Shown here: in pieces, positions 1 through 9,836 of the stretch
Numbering within the stretch: the stretch's first letter is position 1
Layout of the letters: each line of letters starts with the position of its first letter
Assembly (NCBI GenBank): GCA_946965045.2
Contig: OX337237.1
Span: 1,364,001 to 1,428,000 of the forward strand
Direction of reading: 5' to 3'
Source: Epithemia pelagica
Taxonomy: Eukaryota; Bacillariophyta; Bacillariophyceae; Surirellales; Surirellaceae
DNA: 64,000 bases
The notes under the pieces: model-generated
Databases searched by the model: none
The model's input: only the letters and a program-made list of their open reading frames with translations
Told to the model about the DNA's origin: nothing
Made by a program: the position numbers and the translations under genes

Positions 1-2
1 TC

Positions 3-146
3 GCGTTGGACTTGTATACTGAATGGGGTGCTTTGGGGAAAGTGTCTCACTTGGAGCCCCTCATTAGCAATCTCATGGCTGAGGAGAGCGAGATGTTTCA
101 CTGCGGAAGTTCCAGCCCGCTTGATCTTCCATATAGAAATAGCTGA
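3..146 (+). CDS. 3' end of an AAA/TPR ATPase gene (partial, cut by window start)
   Basis: The reading frame is open from base 3 to a TGA at 144-146 and gives the last 47 residues of a protein. About 25 of the first 28 residues are identical to the C-terminus of the full-length ATPase at 14626-17919 (shared blocks ALDLY-EWGALGKVSHLEPL and NLMAEE), after which the two tails diverge. It is therefore the end of a paralogous copy lying mostly outside the window, on the opposite strand to the full copy. The ATPase domain itself cannot be seen here. Function is inferred from the paralogue: a signalling-type P-loop NTPase with helical repeats. Confidence 0.8.
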   Translation, partial: ALDLYTEWGALGKVSHLEPLISNLMAEESEMFHCGSSSPLDLPYRNS

Positions 147-411
147 ACTCAGCAGGGACTGTTTCTACCGTGATTTCTGGTGTCTATTGACGTTTAAAGT
201 TGAACTCTCAAGCTTTGCTCGATCCGAAGATCTTTCGCGTCTCGGACCAAAATGTTTCTTGACGGCATGACGACATAATGGTACCAGCCTCGTTGGTGGC
301 AGAGCAACGATTGGACCAATCTCAGCAAGGACGGTATGCTTCCCAGCTGTCCATCCCTGGATTAATGAAGACAGAAAGGATAGATGGATCGCCAGCAGCA
401 ACACCTTCGCC

Positions 412-855
412 TTAACGCACTTCCAGACCAGAGGGCTCCTCCGCCAGGTGCCATAGAGGTTTCTGAAGAGTTTGTATAGGTTCAGTTCCCCAAAGGTGAC
501 CAGAAATATCCAGGTGATATTCGTGGCAGTGAGGTATCATTTTGCCCAGGTCCACAACGCTCATGGTGTAAAACAAGTCATTGGAATCAATGGATTGGAA
601 AAATATGTCCGAATTGTGGTGGATGAATAGGGCCCACTTTGGTTCCTTTTGTTCTCCATCACCATCATCTACAGGTTTTGTGGACTTCTGCGTTCGATGG
701 CTGGACCAACGATTCTCTACTACCAGAGCCAACAACTTTTCTATGGACTTATCCGTACTAGAAGGTTGGAGCAGGAGCGCTTGCTCTGTTAGTACAAGGT
801 TCTGTCTTGTTCCAAAAGAAACGAGACATGCCGAATCAATGACCTGTTCCTCATG
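412..855 (-). CDS. Unassigned open coding-like fragment without a start codon
   Basis: An open frame of about 147 codons runs on the minus strand from just after a TAG at 856-858 to the stop at 412-414. It has no ATG in its upstream half. The translation has ordinary composition with acidic, aromatic and His-containing blocks (for example EPKWALFIHHNSD and KMIPHCHEYHLDIS), so it reads like a real protein piece and not like a shadow frame. No family is recognised. The next gene upstream ends at 951, leaving little room for a first exon. It could be a truncated gene relic or an exon with a distant start. Confidence 0.3.
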   Translation of the reverse strand, partial: HEEQVIDSACLVSFGTRQNLVLTEQALLLQPSSTDKSIEKLLALVVENRWSSHRTQKSTKPVDDGDGEQKEPKWALFIHHNSDIFFQSIDSNDLFYTMSVVDLGKMIPHCHEYHLDISGHLWGTEPIQTLQKPLWHLAEEPSGLEVR

Positions 856-950
856 CTAATCTGTCTGTTATCGCCTTGGAGGCTGAGTATCAACTGTCAC
901 AATGGAAACATGTCTCTCATGAATGGAGAACGATGAGCGCAACTGGTACC

Positions 951-1945
951 TTAGTAAGCTTCGTGCCACGGAAGTTGGTCCTTTTTCTGGGGTTCAAGCC
1001 GTGAAGGCGCCTTTTGCACTTCTAAGCTTAATGCAGTCGTGCGAGCCTCACGAGCTTCCTCCAATCGTCCATATTCCTCCAAGTATATGGCCAAGTTAGC
1101 GTTGATCGAGGCATATTTCAACGACGTTGGTGAAATGTTTCGTTCCAGAGCCTTTGCCTTTTCCAGCAGTTCGATTGCCTTGCCTAAATCTCTGGTTTTG
1201 CCCTCTTTGGCGTAGGCCAGACCCATGCTTTCATGTATGTTCACCATGAGAACTTTGCTGGGCCGAGAAAGCTTTCGAGCAATATCGTGAGCCTTCTGTA
1301 CCAATTCTAAATGTCTTGCGGAATTGCAGACACTTCCGAATGTGAGATAGGTGCCTGCAAGCGACTCGGTATTCGGTGCTTTACCTCTTTGATCTTGACC
1401 GCTTCTGAGAAGTGGTCTAGCATATTTTGTCGGTGTTGCGGAAACCGCGCCAGGACAATGGCGATGTTATGGTGCGTGTGAGCCACGGTCAACGAGTCCG
1501 GCTCGTGGCATTGCTTTATTTTCAATGCAGCTTGCAACACAAGCAGAGCCTCGCTATCTTTATGCTGTTCCAGAAACACACAACCCATGTTCTGGAGTAC
1601 TGTACCCATGACAGAAGAATGGGTATCCTTTTCTATGAGAACATCCATGCATCGCTTGTAGTAGTGCAGCGCTTGGTCCAAATCGCCTTGACGCCAGCGT
1701 ATCCCACCGAGTAGACTCCAGGTGTACGTTAAGTTCAGATACAGTGTTTCTTCTGGATCTGTGGTCTGCAGTAGGAGTGTTTCGGCCTTTTGAGCGCTCT
1801 TGATGGCTTGAATAAAGTTTCCCTGACGATATTGCTCTTTGGCATTTTGTGTGTTCTTGATGGCTTTGACAAGATCTGGCCGACGACAACGCCTACTGCC
1901 ATTCTTGCCATACATTTGGTCATGCACAGATGAGCTATTTCCCAT
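951..1945 (-). pseudogene. TPR-repeat protein, frameshifted copy with myristoylation-type N-terminus
   Basis: Two adjoining frames, 1307-1945 and 951-about 1380, together align end to end with the intact paralogue at 6223-7269. The first frame carries the N-terminal MGNSSS motif and TPR helices (QGNFIQAIKSAQKAE, RQGDLDQALHYYKRCM); the second carries the C-terminal TPRs (LEKAKALERNISPTSLKYA, LEEAREARTTAL). The paralogue's segment ESLARTYLT reappears as ESLAGTYLT in the second frame, directly upstream of its apparent start, which places the shift at about 1379-1381 and fits loss of one base. The start at 1945 is preferred over 1972 because both copies share MGNS there. TPRs form helical scaffolds for protein binding; no enzyme domain is present. 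It is either a young pseudogene or an assembly error. Confidence 0.75.
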
Positions 1946-2199
1946 GGTTGATTTGTTCTTACCGTTTGCCAAAGTCCACGACCACAGAATGACAGTTTGT
2001 TTCTTTATTGTTTTCCAAGTTCCAAATTATGAAACTGTTGTATTCCATCTCCCATCGTTGATCCCATGGGAGTCATCATTCTCCTCCATTCGGAAGTTGA
2101 TATCCCATACCAGGTAGAGGTCGCAGGTCGTGGTTTTCATGTGACCGCCTTCGCGAATCTGCGGTGAAACAATTTTGCAAACTTCGACGATGGCTTTTC

Positions 2200-2220
2200 A
2201 GTCACCCTGATTGGGTGACT
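2200..2220. repeat. Short perfect hairpin (8-bp arms, 5-nt loop)
   Basis: AGTCACCC and GGGTGACT form a perfect inverted repeat around a 5-nt loop, upstream of the frameshifted TPR gene. It has no poly-T tract and no recognised role. Confidence 0.5.
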
Positions 2221-2857
2221 AGGAACGGCCATTATCTCATGATGCCCTTTCCAGCACCATGTGCGGGACCAAATATTGTAAGATGCAAGTCATGATAAAA
2301 AGCGACCTATGTGAGATCAATAAGAAGAGGCGCTCAGTCCCGTCTCAGTCGTGAGCTCTCCATGACTAATGCAGTTCCTGGATCCTTGAATGGCGTAGCC
2401 AAGTTGCAGTCTCTCATTACCATAAAGTGTCCGGGAAAGCCTGCAAAATGTCAGATGATGAGTAATTTCTTGTCGTATTTTGGGTTTCCTGGTTGCCACC
2501 AGATCGAGCTTTGACTTCTTGTCCCGATGTTGTTCCTTGGACTCACAGAACAATCTTGGACCAATCCGGTTTGGCGGCGGGTTATCTGGCCATGTCTTTC
2601 TCACGTAGATTTGGAGGGGAAATGTAGGCTTGTGTAGGAATGATTTGCATGTTGCATAGTTTTCGGATTCTTGTCGATTTCGTGTTGGTCTATGGTCAGT
2701 CGAATGCCTTGCGTCAGTAGCCAGTATATTCCTTTTTGGTTTTTGGTCAACGTGGTGAGGTCTGCCACGTGGGTGGACCGCCTTTGCTCTTCGAACAAAG
2801 AACGACACGACTATTTTGTATCTTCTATCGTACAATGGGGCATCGGTATCGCAACAA

Positions 2858-2888
2858 GGGGTTGGGTTTGGGTTTGGGTTTGGGAGGG
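2858..2888 (+). other. Potential G-quadruplex / TTTGGG tandem tract
   Basis: Six G-tracts of three or four bases occur within 31 bases, separated by one to three bases, four of them as a TTTGGG-type repeat. This meets the usual sequence rule for an intramolecular G-quadruplex. It sits in the gene-poor stretch between the TPR relic and the ankyrin gene. The repeat unit is not the TTAGGG telomere repeat. Confidence 0.5.
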
Positions 2889-3573
2889 TGTGTGTTGAGC
2901 GAAGAGACTCCGCCAGCGTGAGCGCAAGGCGAGGCGGCGCATTCGCGGCCCACGGTGCAAGCGTCGACCGGACGGGACAGGAGAGGTCTCACACTTTCCT
3001 TCTTGGTTCCAAAGGAAGAAACACTTCGGGAGAGCGAAAATGTTACGATTTTCCCCAGAGGCGCACGGCATTGCGAAACGTTCCGTGTTCTTGCTGTTGC
3101 GTTGGATATATGGTAGGGCTGGCACCACGCCACGACTGGAGCACATCTGTATCCCGCACCTTTTCTTCGTGTTGCTGGAAACGGCTCTTTGAAATAAAAC
3201 GGATCCCAAACGAACCTTTGCCTCTACAGTGATGAGTTTCACATCGTGACAAATGTGTGTGTTGTCTGTCTCAATCGAACGGGAATCATTTTCTTGAACG
3301 AGCCGCGAATGTAAGTGCTCTTTTTGGACAGCGTGGGATTCATCGGTTGCCGCCATTGCGATGAGATCGTGGATGTCTACGATGATGGTCGTGGACAAGG
3401 ACTGTTCACCGTGGAAGATATGGACCCTTTGCGCGCTTCCACACATGATTGAACTCGACAAAGAGGAGCTTTGTCTCTTTGTGTTTGTCACTTTGCATCG
3501 CACAAGAGGTGGCCATACCTATTGCAATTCCTATCAGTTGTTCTCTGCTCACACCTCTGCTGATTGTTTGTAG

Positions 3574-4929
3574 ATGAATGAAGCAATGAAGAATAATCCT
3601 GGATACCATCTCAACCAAGCTGTGAAAACTGCTGAGATGGATAAGATCTTCAAGCTCTGTAGAAAGGACGAATGGGATTTGATCTATCAGCATGTTGTGT
3701 CAAATCCCGCAGTGGGAGCGGCAGTAATGACCATGGACAATCACATTACCACCACTGTCACTCATCAAGCCATCACAAGCAAAGGGGATGTCGTCAAGCG
3801 AGCCAAGGTGGTCGAACACATCCTGTCCGTGAACCCCAAGGCAGCTGAGATCAAGAATGGATACGGATCGCTCCCTCTCCACGTTATCTGCCAGCGCAAC
3901 ACCAAAATGACGTCCAAAGTGAAGGAACGGTTGATCTTTCAGCTGATTGAAGCATATCCAGATGCTTTGGTCGAGGAGGGCGGAACCGGCAAGCGTACTC
4001 CTCTCCATATCATTTTTACAGGTACGCACACGGAATCTCATGGAGAAGCAACCAGACTCTTCTTGCCACTAAACGTTTTTCTTCACTCGAGTTTAGACTA
4101 CATCAATCCTCGCTTGGTAGACATGATGATTGACCGAGGATCGCATGCTTGCTTTATGCGAGACAAGAAGGGCTGGCTTCCCGCTCATGTCGCGTGCAGT
4201 CGCCATTGCTCTCCTGACAAACTGCGAATGCTCCTTCGTGTTCATCCTGGGGCCTTAGAAGAACGGACTAACGACGGAAAGTCTCTGCTGGACCTGGCAT
4301 CTGCAAGCGCGACGCAGAGTCATCCAAACTTCGCGTTGATTGAAGAAATCAATCGGCAGCTAAAGGAGGCCGCTCGCACACGCACCACTATGCACTCGTA
4401 TCGTCCGGTTCAACCGCGACAAAATACCCTTCATGCCCATACGTCCGCACCACCAACCGCGTACGCACCACCTGGGCATTATTATAGCCATCATTATGCA
4501 GCTCGCACTCTCTGTCATCAAGGTCCCGTACCGGCAGCTCCCGTACCGGCAGCTCGAGATCGTCATCAATTAATCGGGTCAACAGTTTCAACGAGCTCGG
4601 CTGTGACATCAGAAGAATCCTCGTCCACGGATGGTCGTTGGGTTTCAGGAACGGGTGGTGACGGTCCTTCCAGACTCGTTTCTCCAACTTCAAACCGCAA
4701 GCGGAAGTCCAGTAGTATCGATGGCGTGGCTACGGCCTACTCTCTTTTGATGCTTTCACGAGATCATATTCCCACTCATCGACCCCAAGTCAGCATGTTG
4801 CCTGAAGAAGCCGTTGAGGCAAGTACGTTTCCTCAAGACGTTATTTCGCAACCTACCACTCAAGAACCACCCCGCGGCCGCAGCACATCCATTGTGGATG
4901 ACACGCCCATTCAAATCGTCAAGATTTAA
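3574..4929 (+). CDS. Ankyrin-repeat protein
   Basis: The protein carries ankyrin repeats with the diatom-typical spacing SLPLHVICQ, TPLHIIF and LPAHVACSRHCSPDKLRMLLRVHPGA in its first 260 residues, followed by a disordered tail rich in Ser, Pro and Thr with a basic block NRKRKSSS. Such proteins are protein-binding scaffolds; no catalytic domain is seen. A 75-nt segment at 4022-4096 starts GTACGC and ends TTTAG, contains no stop and is a multiple of three. Removing it joins TPLHIIFT directly to DYINPRLVDMM and restores a 35-residue repeat spacing, so it is probably an intron read through in the open frame. The spliced protein would then have 426 residues and not 451. The start ATG at 3574 follows stops in frame. 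Confidence 0.75.
   Translation: MNEAMKNNPGYHLNQAVKTAEMDKIFKLCRKDEWDLIYQHVVSNPAVGAAVMTMDNHITTTVTHQAITSKGDVVKRAKVVEHILSVNPKAAEIKNGYGSLPLHVICQRNTKMTSKVKERLIFQLIEAYPDALVEEGGTGKRTPLHIIFTGTHTESHGEATRLFLPLNVFLHSSLDYINPRLVDMMIDRGSHACFMRDKKGWLPAHVACSRHCSPDKLRMLLRVHPGALEERTNDGKSLLDLASASATQSHPNFALIEEINRQLKEAARTRTTMHSYRPVQPRQNTLHAHTSAPPTAYAPPGHYYSHHYAARTLCHQGPVPAAPVPAARDRHQLIGSTVSTSSAVTSEESSSTDGRWVSGTGGDGPSRLVSPTSNRKRKSSSIDGVATAYSLLMLSRDHIPTHRPQVSMLPEEAVEASTFPQDVISQPTTQEPPRGRSTSIVDDTPIQIVKI
4022..4096 (+). other. Probable in-frame intron of the ankyrin gene
   Basis: The 75-nt segment has GT/AG ends, a CTAAACG branch-like motif and a pyrimidine-rich stretch before the acceptor. Its removal leaves the frame unchanged and restores regular ankyrin periodicity. 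Confidence 0.6.
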
Positions 4930-5260
4930 TTCCAACATGATGTCCATTCCAATCGTTGGAATTCCAAAGTCTTCATTGCCATCATCCAATATTTAATTCC
5001 AAGGGGTGAAAAGCATCCATTCCAATCTTCAAAAATTTATTCAAAAGGATGCCCAATTGTTATATAGAGGGGGTGATAATCAAACGAATTAGTAGTACAC
5101 AGATCGATAATCGTTATTCATCAATCCTGAAAAGCTGCTACAGATTCATCCGAAAACACACTGCACCAGAAAGTTTAGCATTTCGGAAGAAGCGAGCCAG
5201 TTTGAATGATGTTAGCCCCCAGAGGAACGAAACCAAACGTCAGCTGATGTGATATTCCAT
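4930..5260. other. Convergent 3' region between ankyrin and SF3B5 genes
   Basis: No gene is supported. The segment is AT-rich and repeats ATTCCAA-type words (attccaac, attccaat, attccaag) several times between 4930 and 5030, in the 3' flank of the ankyrin gene. Confidence 0.5.
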
Positions 5261-5578
5261 TTATCCATCTTGCTGCTGCTGCTGCATTTCTTGTTGTTCC
5301 ATTTGTTCTTCCAACAGCTTATCCACATTTTTGGTGGGCGGTGGTGGTCCACAGGGTTGCATCATTTTGTGTAACATGCGTTGTCGTATCCGTCCAAGGG
5401 ATTCGTTCTCCGCCGTGGCATAATACAGCAGTTGATCCGTATGACCGACAATGCTGGCATACAAGTCACGATGCTGATTGCTCATGAATTCGTACTTGCT
5501 CAAATCGGCATGACCCGTACCCACATAGCGGGCCTTGAGTTGCTCCGTCGTCATACCGGCACCTCCTGGATTGCTCAT
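5261..5578 (-). CDS. SF3B5: Splicing factor 3B subunit 5 (SF3b10 homologue)
   Basis: This 105-residue protein matches the small SF3b subunit of the U2 snRNP: YVGTGHADLSKYEF, NQHRDLYASIVGH, YYATAENES and MMQPCGPPPP occur in the family order and spacing. SF3B5 packs against SF3B1/SF3B3 in the branch-site recognition complex in the nucleus. The human protein has 86 residues; the extra length here is a C-terminal Gln-rich tail (EEQMEQQEMQQQQQ). The ATG at 5578 gives a full N-terminus of family length. Just upstream a TTATTTTCAG acceptor-like sequence lies 15 bases before the ATG, so an intron in the 5' leader is likely. Confidence 0.9.
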   Translation of the reverse strand: MSNPGGAGMTTEQLKARYVGTGHADLSKYEFMSNQHRDLYASIVGHTDQLLYYATAENESLGRIRQRMLHKMMQPCGPPPPTKNVDKLLEEQMEQQEMQQQQQDG

Positions 5579-5593
5579 AATACTACTGGACAA

Positions 5594-6222
5594 CTGAAAA
5601 TAAGTGAGTTACTTGGTGGAAGAATGTGTTGAAGCAAAGGAGTCTTGATCGCACCGTCGTCTTCTTCTCGGGACAATCATGCCATTAGATTTGTGGAGAC
5701 GACTTCCGAAAACCCGGATATTCAGATTATGCTATGCCACCTCTTTGATGATGGATGCATCACGAAGAAGAGAATACGACACAGAATACAGAAACCACAA
5801 ACGATCAGCTGCCAGATTCATCGACTCTTCAAGTCCTTTATATAAAGGGTATCGGCAGAGTTGGAAGCCTCAGCAGATGGTAAACATCAACCGGAGACAG
5901 ATTCACCCTTGCATCTCCATGCCGGGACAGTGCCGAATGCCATGACACAAAAATACAAAATACACCATGTTGTCACAAACAATATGAGAAGAGAAACTCA
6001 TCGGGATCGGGAATGGACTCTTGCAAGAAGCGATCATACCATCTAACGAACAGAAGATAGACTTTTTGTAACACGTTATCTTCTAGAGAGAGACCAAGTG
6101 CTCTTGTATTCGTAGCCGCTAGTCGATACTCCTCCTACCTGAAAGGAGAAGAATGAGGTCTGCGACATTTTCTATTATGATATGCTAATCTATGATTTAT
6201 ATCCATCGGTATTGATAGCGTG
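5594..6222. other. Intergenic stretch between SF3B5 and the TPR gene
   Basis: It probably contains the SF3B5 promoter and 5' leader exon near 5600-5800. Short open frames here have no recognisable content. Confidence 0.45.
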
Positions 6223-7269
6223 TCATTGAACCATTGTCGTTGCAAGACTGTCGGAGGGCAGGTTCCTGGGCAGAGTGACCTTCTTTTTGGAAATGTCCAG
6301 TCGCGTCGGTGCCTTTTGCAGTTGCACATGGAGGGCCGTCGTACGAGCGGCCCTTGCTTCTTCCAATTGTCCATTGGATTCCAATAGTTTGGCTAAGTGC
6401 GTATTGATTTCGGCAAATTTCAGAGATTGTGGCGATAGTTTCAATTCCAATTGTTTGGCCTTTCGAACCAACTCAATGGCCTTGGTCATGTCTTGTGTGA
6501 CTCCCTCCTTGGAGTAACCAACCCCCAAACACAAGTGAATGTCTACTTGCAGCGCGGTATGTCGAGGCGGCCCCAATTTTTGCGCAATGCGTTGCGCCTT
6601 TTGGGCAAACTGAATATTGGTAGCGGCGTCGCAGTGACTCGCCACGGTCAAGTAGGTGCGAGCCAGTGATTCGGAAAGAGGCGACTTGGCTTGCTTTATC
6701 TTGATGGCCTTTAGGTAGTGTTGGAGCATTTGTTTGTGAAATTCGGGAGTGCGTCCCAAAACAATGGCAATGTTGTGATGCGTATGCGCAACGCCCATGG
6801 AATGGGGGTCTATTCTTTGTTTAATTTCCAAGGCATGTTGCAACAACACCAAAGCCTGGTCGTCTTGGTATCGTTCGGCAAAGACACAGGCCATATTCTG
6901 CAAGGTTGTGGCCAAGGCGACCGAGTCGGGATTGTGTTCTTGATGAACGGCCATGGCACGTTTCAAATACAACAAGGCTTCTTCCAAATCTCCTTGTCGC
7001 CAATATATTTCTCCCAATAAGTTCCAGACGTCGGGCAACAAGAGGGACACGTCTGCCGTTGTTGTCGTCTTGTCCGACTTGGACAAATCTTGAGGAGGTC
7101 GGCTTCCGCTCGGGTCACTGGTGGCGCCCGTTGTCGCCATTAACAATGTCTCCGCTTGTTGTGCACAATGAATCGCTTGCGCAAACTGACCTTGGACATA
7201 ATATCTCTTGGCTTGATCGTAATGGCTTTTCGCCTTGACGACGACGGAGGAAGATGTCGAGTTGCCCAT
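6223..7269 (-). CDS. TPR-repeat protein with N-myristoylation motif
   Basis: This intact 348-residue protein is the paralogue of the broken copy at 951-1945. It begins MGNSTSSS, a good N-myristoylation signal (Gly2, Ser6), which fixes the start at 7269 in preference to an upstream in-frame Met. TPR helices follow: GQFAQAIHCAQQAETLL, RQGDLEEALLYLKRAM, YQDDQALVLLQHALEIKQ, then ALQVDIHLCLGVGYSKEG and GQLEEARAARTTALHVQLQ. The arrangement resembles kinesin-light-chain-type TPRs that bind partner peptides. A membrane-attached adaptor is the inferred role. Codon use resembles neighbouring genes, and no intron is evident. Confidence 0.8.
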   Translation of the reverse strand: MGNSTSSSVVVKAKSHYDQAKRYYVQGQFAQAIHCAQQAETLLMATTGATSDPSGSRPPQDLSKSDKTTTTADVSLLLPDVWNLLGEIYWRQGDLEEALLYLKRAMAVHQEHNPDSVALATTLQNMACVFAERYQDDQALVLLQHALEIKQRIDPHSMGVAHTHHNIAIVLGRTPEFHKQMLQHYLKAIKIKQAKSPLSESLARTYLTVASHCDAATNIQFAQKAQRIAQKLGPPRHTALQVDIHLCLGVGYSKEGVTQDMTKAIELVRKAKQLELKLSPQSLKFAEINTHLAKLLESNGQLEEARAARTTALHVQLQKAPTRLDISKKKVTLPRNLPSDSLATTMVQ

Positions 7270-7647
7270 TGTGTGTGTGTGTAGTATCTTCTTGAATCGA
7301 ATTGGAACGGCAGCTGCCAAACTGCAAGATTCTCGCTTCAACGACAACCAAAGACGACAGCGAGAGAGATTTTTGAGTGGTGGTGATGGGGAGAATGTGA
7401 TGGGATGGTGTCTCGAGAAGAATGATTATTTGGTCCTTGTCTCTCTCTGTGTTGGATTGACGTGATGTACAAATTCGAACTCTGAAGCGCTTCGAAGGCG
7501 GATTCGTGTGAGAAATGAGAACTTGATGTCGCGGTGCACTACTGCCGCTCGTTGGATGGTTGATGGACTTCCGAATATTCTTGTGTTCCGGTCGCGCGAT
7601 CTCACCTCACCAAGTCACAATGCTTAGCGTTACATCATGGAAACGTT
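7270..7647. other. Intergenic stretch upstream of the TPR gene
   Basis: It is expected to hold the TPR gene promoter and 5' leader. A short GT-rich run (TGTGTGTGTG) lies directly upstream of the ATG. No gene is supported. Confidence 0.45.
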
Positions 7648-8276
7648 TTAATATAATTTCCATAGAAAAGTATCTGTCAGCGCTGGAACGTACTGACGCA
7701 TGATGTCCACGATCTTTCCCATGTTGTTCTCTGTTCTCGCAGAACCGACGAATTGGAATCTCCCCATGGGGTGTTTGCGAAGCCAAAAGCCAACCCAATG
7801 GTCCGGTGCCACATACAGCCCCAGAGCGCTCAGATCCGGATTTGCCGAAAACCACCTTATGGTTTTGTCCTCCATAGTCTCTTTCACACCTCTGGGGCGT
7901 ATTATGCCACAAGATTCTATCGTATCTGGATTCGTGACCGAATCCCTCCCGAGACATGACACAAAACACAAACAAAAGTTCCATCCGACAGGATTGTCTG
8001 AAGTCGGAATATGACAGGAGTAGACGTCGATCCAGGCCAAACGATCCCAAGGTTCGTCTTCAAGACCATACACAAGATGAAATGTTAGAGATGAAATGTC
8101 GTTTTCGTTTCAAGTATGGACATGGTTGTCGGAGCGGCTCGAACGACGGTCTTGGATGGCGTGATCGTCAAGGTGACTTTCTTCTCACAACGACGACGAC
8201 GACTTGATGATTCTTGGTTCAGAAGCTCTTTTCCAGTTCCAGCAAGATCTCCCGCCAACGTTTGTTTCACAATCAC
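7648..8276 (-). pseudogene. Unrecognised gene disrupted by a 14-bp tandem duplication
   Basis: Two minus-strand frames adjoin here. The upstream one (8085-8276) ends ...LETKTTFHL-stop; the downstream one reads ...TFHLVYGLEDEPWDRLAW and continues to the stop at 7648. The break coincides with a 14-bp tandem repeat at 8075-8099 (units beginning at 8075 and 8089); counting one copy only makes the two frames continuous through TFHLVYG. The downstream part (YVAPDHWVGFWLRKHPMGRFQF, WFSANPDLSALG) looks like genuine protein but matches no family I recognise. The upstream part has no ATG near 8276; a first exon could lie beyond, since a GTGAGT donor-like site follows an ATG near 8320. Confidence 0.45.
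8075..8099. repeat. 14-bp tandem duplication (two copies, second partial)
   Basis: The word agatgaaatgt occurs at 8075-8085 and again at 8089-8099. The 14-base offset shifts the reading frame of the gene it lies in. Confidence 0.7.
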
Positions 8277-9836
8277 CCGTGCAAGTCACCTATCCGCGCC
8301 ACTCACTTGCAAGATCATGAACCAAACAAGGTAGTTTGGCATTTCCAAAACAAGGACGACGACTTGTCCTTCACAAAAGTATACAGCCAGTAATGGATGC
8401 TTCTATTCCAAATTCAATACCCAAAGACGGTGACACTGGCTGTTTTTGATACAGTCCACGGAAACAAGCATTGATGATTGTCCTTGTCAGGGTATCGTCG
8501 AAATTTGGTTCTCGCAACACAATGGACAAACAAGCATAACAGAGGCAACGACGACCAGAGGAGAGACTTGCTGGTATAAGACGACGGCATTGGAAAGCTC
8601 TTTTGTACGAATCAGTCGTTTTTGGGACAAGCAAAACGAGAAAGATTTGCTGTGGACTTGGTAATGTTGGTGAGCAAAGCCCGTCGGATCGAAAGAGAGA
8701 TGTCGGCGTCACCAAACAGACGAGTTCGTATTCTGAGAAAACGGGAATATCGAGATAAAAAGGAAAGCCTTTCCTCGAAAAATCCTTTATGGGTCATTGT
8801 CGAAATTTGGGAGAGGGAGATGGGGCCAAGTAAAGAGTCATGTCTTGAAAATGGACGAGCACGGATGACGCATGGTGCGTGGAGCGTTTCAGGGATTCTT
8901 CCAAGGATGTCTGTCTGCTAAGGAATCCATTTTTGCAGACTAGTTACACATTCCATAGACTATATCGCCATCAACAGCCATTTCCGTTGCATCCTTTGCC
9001 TTTACGGGTACTCTCGTACTCCTACTAGACAGAATCTCTATTGAATCCATACGAGTACCGGGGTAGCATGTGTAGAAATAGTAGCGAAACTGTGACGGGA
9101 CTCGTCGTTCTTCTCATGACTCGTGACTGAACTTAGCTTGCCACTCTTTACTCTTTATAATTTATAATTTATAATACTCGTACTGTCTGTATGATCATTT
9201 ATAAAATTAAGCCTGTCATCATGGTTAAGCAAAGGCTTAAGCTTTAGAATCCTGTAGGACATGATTTTTACTTAAATTATAATGCATATAATATTCCCTC
9301 TGATGGGCAATATTGTGAGGCAATTCAAAGGAACTTCACAGAGAGTAAAGGGCATACATTTTATTATAGTCGCCATATTCGCGGAAAATGAGCGCCAGTC
9401 CCACACAACTGTTGACCAGTACTCTATTACTATTACAGCTTCCATGCGCCGCATTCCATATCGACTGCGTGAGTTGACCACGAATCACAAGTGGTCAAGG
9501 CAATGGAACTGATTCCGATGCGTTGTGTTTGTGTATGATGTATGGACGGTCCTGTTAGATTTCGGGAACCACATGTATGTACGAGTACCTTATGCATGCG
9601 GAAAGCAAACAAGGACGACCAATTGAATTCGGAGACGTGCATCGTTTTCTGGTTCCGCATTCCTGTTTCACTCTATACCATCAAGCTGCATAACGATTGT
9701 GGACGTTCATTGTTTGGAAGCTTGCCACAATCTCCTTCTTTTTGTTAGAATCCACAGACGTCGTTGTTTTATCACGGCTGACGGTTCCTACCAAGCTTCC
9801 ATCCATTGGGAATCTCGCAGTTCTGAAAAAATCACA
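8277..9836. other. Long intergenic stretch without a supported gene
   Basis: Open frames of up to about 115 codons occur but have no recognisable content. Landmarks are a triple TTTATAA-type AT repeat near 9150-9175 and an inverted repeat TTAAGCCT/AGGCTTAA at 9207-9214 and 9233-9240. The last 100 bases should contain the leader of the membrane-protein gene at 9837. Confidence 0.5.

Larger units (their letters stand above)
1973..3573. other. Intergenic stretch without a supported gene
   Basis: Overlapping open frames on both strands here, including a 230-codon one on the minus strand, lack domains and have shadow-like composition. Apart from the hairpin at 2200 and the G-rich tract at 2858, nothing could be supported. 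The segment next to 3573 presumably holds the ankyrin gene's promoter. Confidence 0.5.

Noticed and set aside
1350-1381. 30-nt GT/AG segment as an intron in the TPR gene
   Set aside because: It is a multiple of three, so removal does not restore the shifted frame, and it is too short for the introns seen here.
2864-2885. Internal telomere remnant
   Set aside because: The unit is TTTGGG and not TTAGGG, and only a few copies are present.
2811-3503. 230-codon minus-strand frame between the TPR relic and the ankyrin gene
   Set aside because: Composition resembles random translation, several overlapping frames compete, and no domain, signal or splice logic supports it.
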